DNA from: Pseudomonas sp. UBA2684
Lineage (GTDB): Bacteria; Pseudomonadota; Gammaproteobacteria; Pseudomonadales; Pseudomonadaceae
DNA: 64,000 nucleotides
Assembly: GCA_002354655.1 (NCBI GenBank)
Contig: DELY01000048.1
Coordinates: 180,034 to 244,033 of the forward strand
Reading direction: 5' to 3'
Below are positions 54,705 to 64,000 of this stretch, in pieces. The notes below the pieces were generated by a model. That model was not told where the DNA came from. It was given only the letters and a program-made list of their open reading frames with translations, and searched no databases. A program made the position numbers and the translations under genes. How positions within the stretch are numbered: position 1 is the stretch's first letter; each line of letters opens with the position of its first letter.

Positions 54705-56081
54705 TTAGAGCACACTCAGCAGCGCAATACAGAGCAAGACCGCAACCACTGGAATCAGCACCGTCACCACAAAAATGTCTTTATAAGCCTGCTTATGCGT
54801 CAGCCCCATGATCATCAGCATGGCAATTACCGCACCGCAGTGCGGCAACGAATCCAACCCGCCCGCAGCAATGTTGGCGATGCGGTGCAGCACCTCGGGC
54901 TCAACGCCCATTTCCAGGTACTTCGGCGCCAGGGTCTGCATGAATATCTGCAAGCCCCCGGAGGATGAGCCGACGATCCCCGAGACCACGCTGACCGAGA
55001 CGAAAATCGATAACAGCGGCGGTAAGTCTACCGCCAGCACCCACTGGGAAAACTGACTGAACCCCGCGGTCTGAATCACCACACCGCCAAAACCGATCAC
55101 CGCGGCGGTGTTCAATAAAGGCATGATCGCATCGTCTGCGCCCTGCCCCAGCAAGGTAAGCGTATTGCGCCGCAAACCAGGAAACAGCAGCACCGCAACG
55201 CCCGTGGCAATCACCAGCGCCAGGCTCGGCCAGAGAATCGGTTGCCCCTGGCTAAAGCCGATGAGTGCGCCCAACAGCCCTTCTCCTGGCACAGCAAGCC
55301 CGCCCAGCAGCATCAAGCGCGGCAGCATGATGACGCCCAACACCAGCAGAATAGGCACTACCGCCAGCCCCCAATGCGGCCCCGTGCCAGGTTCACCGGC
55401 CAACTGCTCCATACGCAGGTCCTGCGCATTGGCTTCAAAGCCTTCCCCGCGCATACGCGCCAAGCGCCACTCACGCTGCACGTAGGCCATGCCCAACGCG
55501 ACCATCACCACACTGGCAAACAGGCCGATCCAGGCGCCGGCAAACAAATCGGTGCCCAGGGCACTGGCGGCGATCACATTATGGATAGACGGCGCGCCCG
55601 GCAAAGCGGTCATGGTGAAAGTGCCGGCACCTAACGCGGTCGCCGCACAGAACAACCGTTTAGGCAGATTGGCCTCGCGCATCAGCGTGATGCCCAGTGG
55701 GTACATGGTGAAAATCACCACGAAGACCACCACCCCACCATATGTCAGCAGCGCACAGACCGACATCGCGACCCACAAGGTGCGCGAGGTACCGAGGCTG
55801 CGTGTAATCGCTTGGGCAATGCTGCTGGCCGCCTGGCTGGCTGCCATGACCTTGCCAAAAATAGCGCCACAGAGAAACAACACGAAAAACTTACCGGCGA
55901 ATGTGAACGCACCCAACGGTCCAAAAGGGAAATACTCAAGTAGCGCCACAGGCAGCTGCAAGCCATTAGTCAACGCCACCACCGCAGCACAGAGCAAAGC
56001 GGCAATAAATATATTCACGCCACGCAAGGCCATGAAAATCAGCAGGGCCAAACCGGCCAACAACCCCATATTCCCCAGCAT
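54705..56081 (-). CDS. GntP-family permease
   Basis: A 458-residue inner-membrane transporter with about 12-14 hydrophobic helices. Regions such as TMTALPGAPSIHNVIAASALG in parts and GIVGSSSGGLQIFMQ with AGGLDSLPHCGAVIAM near the C-terminus are typical of GntP/citrate-type carboxylate transporters. The substrate may be gluconate or another hydroxy acid such as hydroxybutyrate; nothing adjacent tells which. ATG 56081 has GAGGGG six bases upstream, better than the GTG two codons earlier. A spaced inverted repeat lies 126-142 bases upstream. Confidence 0.85.
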   Translation of the reverse strand: MLGNMGLLAGLALLIFMALRGVNIFIAALLCAAVVALTNGLQLPVALLEYFPFGPLGAFTFAGKFFVLFLCGAIFGKVMAASQAASSIAQAITRSLGTSRTLWVAMSVCALLTYGGVVVFVVIFTMYPLGITLMREANLPKRLFCAATALGAGTFTMTALPGAPSIHNVIAASALGTDLFAGAWIGLFASVVMVALGMAYVQREWRLARMRGEGFEANAQDLRMEQLAGEPGTGPHWGLAVVPILLVLGVIMLPRLMLLGGLAVPGEGLLGALIGFSQGQPILWPSLALVIATGVAVLLFPGLRRNTLTLLGQGADDAIMPLLNTAAVIGFGGVVIQTAGFSQFSQWVLAVDLPPLLSIFVSVSVVSGIVGSSSGGLQIFMQTLAPKYLEMGVEPEVLHRIANIAAGGLDSLPHCGAVIAMLMIMGLTHKQAYKDIFVVTVLIPVVAVLLCIALLSVL

Positions 56082-56388
56082 GCACAACCCCTCGTTATTC
56101 TTGTTGTCGGCATAACTTCATGCCCCCACTCGCAGTGCCGTGCGGCGGGCCAAAGCATGCGCTTTATCGCAATAAAACCATACCGCAATGCCATAACCGC
56201 CTGAACTGTATGTTTTTTATACAAAACACCGCAACTTGCTGGTGCGCGCTTCGACAATATGAAAAAAAGATGCTGCACTTGCATCGGCTCCGTTTACTTA
56301 CTACACGTTATGGGTAGTATGTACGCCGGCTAATTTCCTACCGTCTGGAAATTGCTTTTATGGAAAACTCCACCTCAAGGGGAACACG
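56082..56388. promoter_or_regulatory. Divergent region between the permease gene and oprI
   Basis: 307 bases without a gene. At 56207-56223 lies TGTAT-gtttttt-ATACA, a candidate operator for the permease side. On the oprI side TTTACT, 16 bases and TAGTAT near 56293-56320 could form a sigma-70 promoter. AAGGGGA before ATG 56389 is a strong ribosome site for the abundant lipoprotein. Confidence 0.35.
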
Positions 56389-56640
56389 ATGAACAACGTT
56401 CTGAAATTCTCTGCTCTGGCTTTGGCCGCAGTTCTGGCTACCGGTTGCAGCAGCATGTCCAAAGAAACTGAAGCTCGTCTGACTGCTACTGAAGACGCAG
56501 CTGCTCGCGCTCAAGCCCGTGCCGACGAAGCCTACCGCAAGGCCGATGAAGCTATGGCTGCTGCTCAGAAGGCTCAGCAAACTGCTGATGAAGCCAATGA
56601 GCGCGCTCTGCGCATGCTTGAAAAAGCTAGCCGCAAGTAA
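56389..56640 (+). CDS. oprI: Major outer-membrane lipoprotein OprI
   Basis: An 83-residue prolipoprotein. The lipobox ends at C20 (VLATGC), which becomes the lipid-modified N-terminus, followed by SSMSK. The mature part is a continuous heptad-repeat helix rich in Ala, Glu and Lys, forming the Lpp-type trimer. It ends in K83, the residue expected to be linked to peptidoglycan. Codons are strongly biased (GCT, CGT), consistent with very high expression. The L,D-transpeptidase gene downstream is the likely anchoring enzyme. Confidence 0.97.
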   Translation: MNNVLKFSALALAAVLATGCSSMSKETEARLTATEDAAARAQARADEAYRKADEAMAAAQKAQQTADEANERALRMLEKASRK

Positions 56641-56662
56641 TAACAGCCCTTCAAGGCTGACT

Positions 56663-56695
56663 AAAAGCCGACCCAGTTACTGGGTCGGCTTTTTT
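56663..56695 (+). terminator. Terminator of oprI
   Basis: AAAAGCCGACCCAG-tta-CTGGGTCGGCTTTTTT, a 10-bp GC-rich stem with a T-run. Confidence 0.94.
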
Positions 56696-56731
56696 ATTGC
56701 CGCGCGATTAGCCCGGCAATCTGCAGGCAAT

Positions 56732-56757
56732 AAAAAACCCGCTGCATGCAGCGGGTT
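56732..56757 (-). terminator. Terminator of the L,D-transpeptidase gene
   Basis: AACCCGCTGCATGCAGCGGGTT (22 bp) is a perfect palindrome; on the minus strand it is followed by TTTTTT. Confidence 0.88.
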
Positions 56758-56776
56758 GTGTTCAAGCACAAGCGCA

Positions 56777-57733
56777 TCACATATCGAGCGCTTCGCTGCT
56801 GGCAAGCGCCGCGCCTTGACCGGCAATTTCCACCGGCAGGCCATCTTCGGCGGCCACCACTTCACGCACCACTTCCCAATCCAAACGCAGACTCTCCAGT
56901 TCGTCTCGTTTGAGCAGCGCATTGATCACTGCAGTGTGCTTATCAACCACCGAAGGCACGCCGTCGTCATCCAATGGTGCATGGGCTTCCAGATAAACCT
57001 TGCCATTGCTGCGGCCAAACTTATAAGGCTCGTTGACGATGCGTACCGAGGTGCCGACTGGCGCCATGTCGGCCAGTTGCAGCACGTTATGGTTGAGCAT
57101 GCGGAAACAGCCATGACTGACGCGCATACCGATACCGAATTTCTTGTTCGAACCGTGGATCAGGTAACCCGGCACCGACAGCGCCATCTTGTAAGGCCCC
57201 AGCGGATTATCCGGACCCGGCGGCACGTAACTCGGCAGCGGATCGCCATCGGCGGCGTGCTCTTCACGAATCGACTGGGGTGGATACCAGCCCGGGTTCG
57301 GCGTCTTGGCGGTGATCCGCGCATTGGCTACCGGCGAACTCCAGCCCTCGCGACCGATCCCCAGCGGGAAGGTATGCACGACGTTCTGCCCTTTCGGGAA
57401 GTAGTACAGCCGGTATTCGGCCAGGTTGATCACAATCCCCTCGCGCGGGCCCGGCGGCAGAATGAAGCGAGTCGGCAGAATAATTTCCGCGCCTTCGCCC
57501 GGCAGCCACGCATCGATCCCTGGGTTGGCGGCAACCATTTCCAGATAACCCAGGTCGTTGGCGACCCCTAGATCGGCAAAGGTGTCTTCGTATTTGGCTT
57601 TGATCACTTGCACCTGACCAACGATGTCTTCACCGGGCGGCGGCAAAGGCAACTCCATGGCAACGGCAGAGCCCACGCCAAACAGCACGGAGAGAGACAG
57701 GCAACGGGCGACGGCAGGTGCGCGCGACAACAT
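56777..57733 (-). CDS. L,D-transpeptidase (YkuD/ErfK family)
   Basis: A 318-residue precursor starting at ATG 57733 with a signal peptide (about 1-27). A LysM-like peptidoglycan-binding stretch (about 32-82) precedes the YkuD domain. The active site is VSHGCFRM with S206, H207 and C209 and an upstream GYLIHGSN. It should join a lipoprotein or a peptide stem to peptidoglycan. Because it lies beside oprI, as the corresponding gene does in P. aeruginosa, it probably attaches OprI to the wall. The open frame before 57733 is not used. Confidence 0.92.
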   Translation of the reverse strand: MLSRAPAVARCLSLSVLFGVGSAVAMELPLPPPGEDIVGQVQVIKAKYEDTFADLGVANDLGYLEMVAANPGIDAWLPGEGAEIILPTRFILPPGPREGIVINLAEYRLYYFPKGQNVVHTFPLGIGREGWSSPVANARITAKTPNPGWYPPQSIREEHAADGDPLPSYVPPGPDNPLGPYKMALSVPGYLIHGSNKKFGIGMRVSHGCFRMLNHNVLQLADMAPVGTSVRIVNEPYKFGRSNGKVYLEAHAPLDDDGVPSVVDKHTAVINALLKRDELESLRLDWEVVREVVAAEDGLPVEIAGQGAALASSEALDM

Positions 57734-57810
57734 CCGGAAATCCTTGACAAGAGTGGCTGATAGTAAAGAGGCAGGCGATTGTACACCGCCAACGGACACA
57801 CCGGGAGACC

Positions 57811-58092
57811 TCAGCGAATAGGCCAAAGCGGCCGCTCGCCACGCTTCTGCGCATCAAAAGTTGCGCGACAAGCCGGGCACAAGCGTTTATCGCGTAACAG
57901 GCTCTTGTCCAGCTCACGCCAGAGCGGTTGAGCCGGCAGCAGGCCGCCACACAAGGTACGATCGGCAAAGCCGCCTAGCTCCAACTGGCGCGCGACCAAA
58001 TGCACGCGCACTTCACGGCAGGCGAACAGATCAAGCTGTTCGTCAGGCTCGATCAGTTGGTAGGCGTGCAAAGACCAGGCGGGACGCGGCAT
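57811..58092 (-). CDS. Small conserved protein of unknown function
   Basis: A 93-residue protein with ATG 58092 preceded by CTGGAG. Cys occur at about residues 25, 48, 72 and 75; CPAC near 72-75 looks like half of a zinc ribbon or a redox pair. There is no signal peptide and no membrane helix. It occurs at the same place between the L,D-transpeptidase and tesA genes in P. aeruginosa. No function can be assigned. Confidence 0.7.
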   Translation of the reverse strand: MPRPAWSLHAYQLIEPDEQLDLFACREVRVHLVARQLELGGFADRTLCGGLLPAQPLWRELDKSLLRDKRLCPACRATFDAQKRGERPLWPIR

Positions 58093-58150
58093 CGATGGCT
58101 CCAGAGCGGGGGCGCCACATTAGCCGAAAGGCTGCGTGCAGAAAAGCCCG

Positions 58151-58756
58151 TCAGAGCAGTGGTTGCAGGGCCGGCCAGAGGTTATCCAAGAGGATTGGCT
58201 GAGCATCCGCCGCCGGATGGATACCATCGTTTTGCATCAACGCCGGAACACCACCAACCCCCTCGAGAAAGAACGGCACCAACGGCACCTTTTTCTCTTC
58301 AGCCAGAACCGTGAACACCTGGGCGAAGGCGGTGGTATAGCGCACCCCGTAATTCGGCGGCAGACGCATACCCAATAGCAACACGTCGGCGCCGCTGGCG
58401 CGTGCGTTATCGATCATCACCGCAAGATTCTGTTGCAATTGCGCCGGCGGTTGACCACGCAGGCCATCGTTGCCGCCCAGCTCCAAAATGACCAGGTCCG
58501 GCCGGTGTTCGGTAAGTAGCGCAGGCAGCCGTGCGGCGCCGCCTGCACTGGTATCGCCACTGATCGATGCGTTCACTATCTGGTGCTGCAAACCCTGCTC
58601 GGCCAAGCGTTTTTCCAGCAAAGCCACCCAGCCTTGGCGGGTATCCAGGCCAAAAGCCGCGCTGATACTATCGCCGACGACCAGCACAGTGCCCGCCAGC
58701 GCGCTCTGTCCGTAAACCAGCAGGCCGAAGGCCGCACTTATTAACCATGCACGCAT
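58151..58756 (-). CDS. tesA: Multifunctional SGNH esterase/thioesterase TesA
   Basis: A 201-residue precursor; signal peptide about 1-21 (ALA-GT) sends it to the periplasm. The four SGNH blocks are present: VVGDSISAAFG with S30, GDTSAGG, ELGGNDGLRG, and NDGIHPAAD with the catalytic Asp-His. It hydrolyses acyl-CoA thioesters and esters and has lysophospholipase activity in relatives. ATG 58756 follows GGAGA. The start codon of the ABC transporter gene is only 10 bases away in the opposite direction, so the two promoters must reach into each other's coding sequence. Confidence 0.93.
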   Translation of the reverse strand: MRAWLISAAFGLLVYGQSALAGTVLVVGDSISAAFGLDTRQGWVALLEKRLAEQGLQHQIVNASISGDTSAGGAARLPALLTEHRPDLVILELGGNDGLRGQPPAQLQQNLAVMIDNARASGADVLLLGMRLPPNYGVRYTTAFAQVFTVLAEEKKVPLVPFFLEGVGGVPALMQNDGIHPAADAQPILLDNLWPALQPLL

Positions 58757-58766
58757 TGGATTCTCC

Positions 58767-59450
58767 ATGAGCTCAAGCATTCTCACTGCGCGGAACCTTA
58801 GCAAAGTGGTTCCAAGCGCGGAAGGCGAGTTGACCATACTCCACGGCCTTTCCCTAGAGCTGCACAAAGGCGATAGCCTGGCCATCGTCGGCAGCTCAGG
58901 CTCTGGCAAATCCACCTTGCTCGGCCTACTCGCCGGCCTCGACTTGCCGAGTGACGGCACTGTCGCGCTGGCCGGGCATGATCTGGGCAGCCTCGATGAA
59001 GACCAGCGCGCACGGGTGCGGGCCGAGCATGTCGGCTTCGTTTTCCAGTCCTTCCAGTTGCTCGACAGCCTCAATGCCCTGGAAAACGTCATGCTGCCGC
59101 TGGAGCTGGAAGGTCGCGCCGATGCTCGCCAGCGGGCTCGTAGCCTGCTCGACCGCGTCGGTCTCGGCCAGCGCCTGTCGCACTACCCACGCCAGCTCTC
59201 CGGTGGCGAACAACAGCGCGTGGCCATTGCCCGTGCCTTTGCCGCCGAACCCGACGTGCTGTTCGCCGACGAACCCACCGGCAACCTCGACAGCCATACC
59301 GGCGAACGCATCAGCGATTTGTTGTTCGAGCTGAACCAGGAACGCGGCGCGACCTTGGTTCTGGTGACTCACGACGAGCGCTTGGCGCATCGCTGCCACC
59401 GCCTGATCCGCCTTGAAGGCGGCCATCTGGTCGACCACGTGGAACCCTGA
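58767..59450 (+). CDS. ABC transporter ATP-binding protein (YbbA type)
   Basis: A 227-residue ATPase of the LolD/MacB group. Walker [10 protein letters not shown] (about 42-50), signature [14 protein letters not shown] (about 144-157) and Walker B VLFADEP are complete. In this group the ATPase powers mechanotransmission or lipoprotein release rather than classic import. It is directly followed by its permease (overlap of one base) and divergent from tesA, the common ybbA-tesA-ybbP arrangement. Confidence 0.93.
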   Translation: MSSSILTARNLSKVVPSAEGELTILHGLSLELHKGDSLAIVGSSGSGKSTLLGLLAGLDLPSDGTVALAGHDLGSLDEDQRARVRAEHVGFVFQSFQLLDSLNALENVMLPLELEGRADARQRARSLLDRVGLGQRLSHYPRQLSGGEQQRVAIARAFAAEPDVLFADEPTGNLDSHTGERISDLLFELNQERGATLVLVTHDERLAHRCHRLIRLEGGHLVDHVEP

Positions 59451-61954
59451 TGACGCACTTGCCTTTTTCTCGACTGCTTTCGCTGGCAGCCCGCCAACTG
59501 CTGCGCGATGCACGTGCCGGCGAGCTGCGCGTCTTGTTCTTCGCCCTGATCATTGCGGTGGCCTCAAGCACGGCAATTGGCTACTTCGGCGCCCGCCTCA
59601 ACGACGGCATGCTCATGCGTGCGACCGAATTTCTGGGCGCCGATCTGGTTCTGCGGGGCAGCTCGCCGGCCGAACCGGAACAAGTCAGTCACGGCCAGCG
59701 CCTTGGCCTCGATCATGCGCAACTGGTCGAATTCTCCAGCGTGATTGCCAGCGATGAGGCGATCCAACTGGCCAGCGTCAAGGCCGCAGACAACGGCTAT
59801 CCATTACGCGGACAACTGAAAAGCGCTGCCCAGCTGTATCAGCAGGAAGAGATCAGCAGCGGTCCGCAACCCGGCGAAGCCTGGGCCGAAGCGCGCTTGT
59901 TCGCAGCCCTTGAGCTGAATATTGGCGACACCATTGAAGTCGGCGCCAAGGCCCTGCGCCTGACCCGCGTGCTGACCTATCTGCCGGACGAAGCCGGCGA
60001 TTTTTACAGCCTGACGCCCCACGTATTGATGCACCTGGATGATCTGGCTGCCACTGGCGTGGTGCAGCCGGGCAGCCGCGTGCGTTACCGGGAAATGTGG
60101 CGCGGCTCTGCCGAAGCGCTGGCCGCTTACCGCACGGCGGTCAGTCCGACGCTGGCGGCGCATCAACGCCTGGAAGATGCCCGCGACGGCAACCGCCAGG
60201 TTGGTGGCGCGCTCGGTCGCGCCGAACGCTACCTGAACCTGGCCAGCCTCGCGGCGGTATTGCTCGCCGGCGTCGCGGTCGCCCTTTCCGCGGCGCGGTT
60301 CGCGGCTCGCCGCTTCGATGCCAGCGCCCTACTGCGCTGCCTGGGCCTCTCGCGCAATCAGGCACTGGGGCTATTCAGCCTGCAACTCGCGCTGCTCGGT
60401 CTTGGCGCCAGCGCGATTGGTGCACTGCTTGGTTGGCTGGCTCAGCTGGGGTTGTTCTATGCCCTGCAAGGCCTGCTCCCGGCCCAGATACCGGCAGGTG
60501 GCGTGTGGCCTGCATTGGCGGGCATCGCCACCGGCCTGGTCGCCCTCGCCGGCTTTGCCCTGCCACCGCTCGCGGCACTGGGGCGCGTACCGCCGCTACG
60601 CGTATTGCGCCGCGACCTGCTCCCGGTGCCGGCCAGCTCCTGGCTGGTCTATGGCGCCGCCTTGCTGGCGCTGGGGTTGATCATGTGGCGCCTGAGCCTG
60701 GACCTGCAACTGACCTTCGCCCTGCTCGGCGGCGGCCTGATCACCGCACTGGTGCTCGGCGGCCTGCTGCTGCTCGCACTGCAAAGCTTGCGCCGCCTAC
60801 TCGCCCGCGCCGCCCTGCCCTGGCGCTTGGGCCTCGGTCAACTGCTCCGCCACCCCTTGGCAGCGGCGGGCCAGTCCCTGGCATTCGGTCTGATTCTGCT
60901 GGCGATGGCATTGATCGCGCTGCTGCGGGGTGAGTTGCTCGACACCTGGCAAGATCAGTTGCCCGAACGCGCGCCGAATCATTTCGCACTAAACGTACTG
61001 CCCGCCGAAAAAGATGCCTTTGCCGCCCGCCTCGCAGCCCTGTCACCGGAGCCCGCGCCACTCTACCCGGTGGTTCCAGGACGCCTGACGCTGATCAACG
61101 GAGAGCCGGTGAATCAGCTGGTGAGCAAGGAATCGCAGGGAGACCGCGCCATACGCCGCGATCTCAGCCTGACCTGGGCCGACGAATTGCCGGCGAGTAA
61201 CCAACTGCTCGCCGGTACATGGTGGATGGCCGCCCAAGCCGACGAACTGCCCGGCGTTTCCGTCGAATCGGAACTGGCCGAAAGCCTGCAAATCGCACTT
61301 GGCGACCGCCTGACCTTCAATATCGCGGGGATCGAACGCGAGGTCGCGGTGCGTAACCTGCGCGAGGTCGACTGGAACAGTTTCCAACCCAACTTCTATA
61401 TGATTTTCCAGCCCGGCACCCTACAAGACCTTCCCGTCACCTACCTGACCAGCTTCTACCTGCCGCCGCAGCAGGAGCGACAACTGGTCGAGCTGTCGCG
61501 GGCGTTTCCTGCGGTCACCCTGCTGCAAGTCGAAGCCTTGCTCGCACAACTGCGCAGCATTCTGGCGCAAGTTACCTTGGCCATCGAATTTGTCCTGCTG
61601 TTTGTGCTGGCTGCCGGCCTCGCCGTGCTGTTTGCCGGCTTGCAGGCCACCCTGGACGAGCGCATCCGCCAGGGCGCCTTGCTGCGCGCGCTCGGTGCCG
61701 AACGCAAACTGCTGATCAAGGCACGTCGCGCCGAGTTTGGCCTGCTCGGCGCAGCCAGCGGTTTGCTGGCCGCGGTCGGCTGCGAGCTGATCAGTTTTCT
61801 GCTCTACCGCTACGCCTTCCAGTTGGACTGGCGCCCTCACCCGTGGCTACTGCTGCTACCGCTGATAGGTGCATTGCTGGTCGGTGGTGCCGGCATCATC
61901 GGTACGCGCCGGGCGCTGAATGTGAGCCCGCTGACGGTGCTGCGCGAGGGCTGA
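59450..61954 (+). CDS. ABC transporter permease, FtsX-like (YbbP type)
   Basis: An 834-residue protein with an N-terminal helix (about 23-44), a large periplasmic domain, then helices grouped at about 265-290, 310-350, 360-385, 410-460 and 480-500, a second periplasmic domain, and the last helices at about 710-830. This is the 10-TM FtsX-like plan of YbbP. It partners with the ATPase encoded just before it (TGATG junction). The substrate is unknown; no MacA-like adaptor is nearby. Confidence 0.92.
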   Translation: MTHLPFSRLLSLAARQLLRDARAGELRVLFFALIIAVASSTAIGYFGARLNDGMLMRATEFLGADLVLRGSSPAEPEQVSHGQRLGLDHAQLVEFSSVIASDEAIQLASVKAADNGYPLRGQLKSAAQLYQQEEISSGPQPGEAWAEARLFAALELNIGDTIEVGAKALRLTRVLTYLPDEAGDFYSLTPHVLMHLDDLAATGVVQPGSRVRYREMWRGSAEALAAYRTAVSPTLAAHQRLEDARDGNRQVGGALGRAERYLNLASLAAVLLAGVAVALSAARFAARRFDASALLRCLGLSRNQALGLFSLQLALLGLGASAIGALLGWLAQLGLFYALQGLLPAQIPAGGVWPALAGIATGLVALAGFALPPLAALGRVPPLRVLRRDLLPVPASSWLVYGAALLALGLIMWRLSLDLQLTFALLGGGLITALVLGGLLLLALQSLRRLLARAALPWRLGLGQLLRHPLAAAGQSLAFGLILLAMALIALLRGELLDTWQDQLPERAPNHFALNVLPAEKDAFAARLAALSPEPAPLYPVVPGRLTLINGEPVNQLVSKESQGDRAIRRDLSLTWADELPASNQLLAGTWWMAAQADELPGVSVESELAESLQIALGDRLTFNIAGIEREVAVRNLREVDWNSFQPNFYMIFQPGTLQDLPVTYLTSFYLPPQQERQLVELSRAFPAVTLLQVEALLAQLRSILAQVTLAIEFVLLFVLAAGLAVLFAGLQATLDERIRQGALLRALGAERKLLIKARRAEFGLLGAASGLLAAVGCELISFLLYRYAFQLDWRPHPWLLLLPLIGALLVGGAGIIGTRRALNVSPLTVLREG

Positions 61955-61988
61955 TAGACTCGCGCCTTATCCGTCAAACAGCAGTCAT

Positions 61989-62486
61989 ATGAGCCGCTAT
62001 CGCCCGCCCCGCAGCGCCGGAACCGCCTTGATCACCCCCGAGGGCGAGGCCCGCCTGCGGGCCGAGTTGCACGAGCTTTGGCACGTGCGTCGCCCGCAGG
62101 TCACCCAATCGGTCAGCGAAGCGGCTGCGCAAGGCGATCGCTCGGAGAACGCCGAATACACCTACGGCAAGAAAATGCTGCGCGAAATCGACAGCCGCGT
62201 GCGCTTCCTCACCAAGCGCCTGGAGAGCCTCAAGGTGGTCAGCGCCCGCCCGGCCGACCCAGACAAGGTCTACTTCGGTGCGTGGATCAGCCTTGAGGAC
62301 GAAGACGGCAAGGCATCGCGCTACCGCATCGTCGGCCCCGACGAGCTGGACCTGAAACTGAACTTGATCAGTATCGATTCGCCCCTGGCCCGCGCCTTGC
62401 TCGGCAAAGCGCTGGACGCCGAAGTACGCGTACACACACCAACCGGCGAAAAAACCTGGTACGTGGTCGCCATCGAATACCCCTGA
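61989..62486 (+). CDS. greB: Transcription elongation factor GreB
   Basis: A 165-residue Gre factor. The N-terminal coiled coil (about 10-80) carries the acidic tip in [15 protein letters not shown], and the C-terminal FKBP-like domain has [14 protein letters not shown] and [10 protein letters not shown]. The longer basic N-terminus ([11 protein letters not shown]) distinguishes GreB from GreA. It stimulates RNA polymerase to cleave backtracked transcripts. It begins 34 bases after the permease stop and may be co-transcribed with it. Confidence 0.94.
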   Translation: MSRYRPPRSAGTALITPEGEARLRAELHELWHVRRPQVTQSVSEAAAQGDRSENAEYTYGKKMLREIDSRVRFLTKRLESLKVVSARPADPDKVYFGAWISLEDEDGKASRYRIVGPDELDLKLNLISIDSPLARALLGKALDAEVRVHTPTGEKTWYVVAIEYP

Positions 62487-62489
62487 ACG

Positions 62490-62798
62490 TCAGCGGCGAG
62501 TGATCAACCCTTGCCGGGCGATGCGGGTCAGCTCGCGCACCGTGTCGTGCAACTGCTCGGCGCGGGGAGCTTGCAGTACGGCCAAATCAAAGCTGTCGCT
62601 GGCAAAGCGCGCCAGCGATTCGCCGTCATGGGCAAAGTGAATCAACAACGCTCGCGAACCGCCCCAACGCTTGGGCCAGCCGTCCAGATAGCGCAGCAAG
62701 GTCGGCTGATGGCTGCCGCCGAGAAGAATTTTTGGATTGCGTTGAATCAGCCCGCAAGCAATCGGGGCCAGACGAATCAGCGGTTGGGGACATGTCAT
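62490..62798 (-). CDS. Conserved hypothetical protein
   Basis: A 102-residue protein between greB and thpR, also present at this position in P. aeruginosa. ATG 62798 follows GGAG at 10 bases. It has no signal peptide, no membrane helix and no clear motif; the sequence has a WPKRWGGSRALLIHFAHDGE stretch and a helical basic C-terminus. Its stop is three bases after the greB stop on the opposite strand. Function unknown. Confidence 0.7.
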   Translation of the reverse strand: MTCPQPLIRLAPIACGLIQRNPKILLGGSHQPTLLRYLDGWPKRWGGSRALLIHFAHDGESLARFASDSFDLAVLQAPRAEQLHDTVRELTRIARQGLITRR

Positions 62799-63023
62799 GT
62801 ACGAGTCTCCGCCTCAGAAATCCCGCTGGGCAGCGGTGAGAGGCGACACCGAACCAGCGCTTTAGCGGTATTTCGAAGCTTCCAGAGAAGTCTTCTCAGA
62901 GCCTTGCACTCGGCAAGTAACTCGGCGCCCCGCAAGTAGCTGTTTAAATCGGCGCATGGGTCGGCATCCTAGAGAAGCCTGCGCAATACTGTCAAGACAG
63001 CACCTCACCGGCGAGCCAACACC

Positions 63024-64000
<977 letters not shown>

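Overview
The window is chromosomal DNA of a Pseudomonas species (Gammaproteobacteria). The evidence is the gene content and order: nasA / Ser-Thr kinase / nirBD / assimilatory nitrate reductase / cobA / oprF / sigX / cmpX / crfX / cmaX / rraA / hydrolase / ppsA / ppsR, later pabB / thrH / cysH / cysB / DAHP synthase, and finally oprI / L,D-transpeptidase / tesA / ABC transporter / greB / thpR / lipA. These are arrangements I know from P. aeruginosa and relatives. The DNA is GC-rich and coding-dense. No tRNA, rRNA or CRISPR array is visible. The species cannot be fixed from the sequence alone.

Layout. 0-2 kb: end of a haem-copper oxidase operon (subunit I tail, two subunit III-like genes, subunit IV). 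2-3.2 kb: a small membrane protein and a poorly coding stretch. 3.2-13.3 kb: nitrate assimilation, in two units, nasA-kinase/phosphatase and nirB-nirD-nitrate reductase-cobA. Each unit is preceded by a sigma-54 promoter and a leader with two A1/G4 hexaloop hairpins plus a terminator, the expected target of an ANTAR antiterminator such as NasT (not in the window). 13.3-17.8 kb: the oprF-sigX-cmpX-crfX-cmaX envelope group and rraA. 18-22.7 kb: a hydrolase, PEP synthase and its regulatory kinase. 22.7-29.5 kb: the 2-methylcitrate operon for propionate (GntR regulator, prpB, prpC, acnD, prpF).

29.7-43.8 kb is the least understood part. A retropepsin-like protease, a seven-TM inactive-transglutaminase protein and an ATP-grasp ligase form one operon. 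Facing it is a set resembling the Acinetobacter 'fil' putative pilus system: FilA-like secreted protein, C39 peptidase, beta-barrel protein, FadL-type barrel and FilE/MalM-like protein. Upstream of that set lie two overlapping genes for 900-residue MalT-type LuxR regulators. I regard this as the best candidate for an undescribed, signal-controlled envelope system.

43.9-53.3 kb holds amino-acid, folate and sulfur metabolism genes (pabB, thrH, cysH, cysB, DAHP synthase) with a universal stress protein, 5'-nucleotidase, PanE-like reductase, thioredoxin-like protein and PilZ protein. 53-64 kb holds a GNAT protein, an unknown membrane-anchored protein, a GntP permease, oprI with its probable cell-wall-anchoring L,D-transpeptidase, tesA, an ABC transporter, greB, thpR and the 5' part of a lipase gene. 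The lipase frame breaks in the last 21 bases, probably through an insertion sequence that starts there.

Two related MITE-like elements (about 19.1 and 46.1 kb) share terminal inverted repeats and are each flanked by an 8-bp direct repeat. Several palindromic REP-like units occur between genes.
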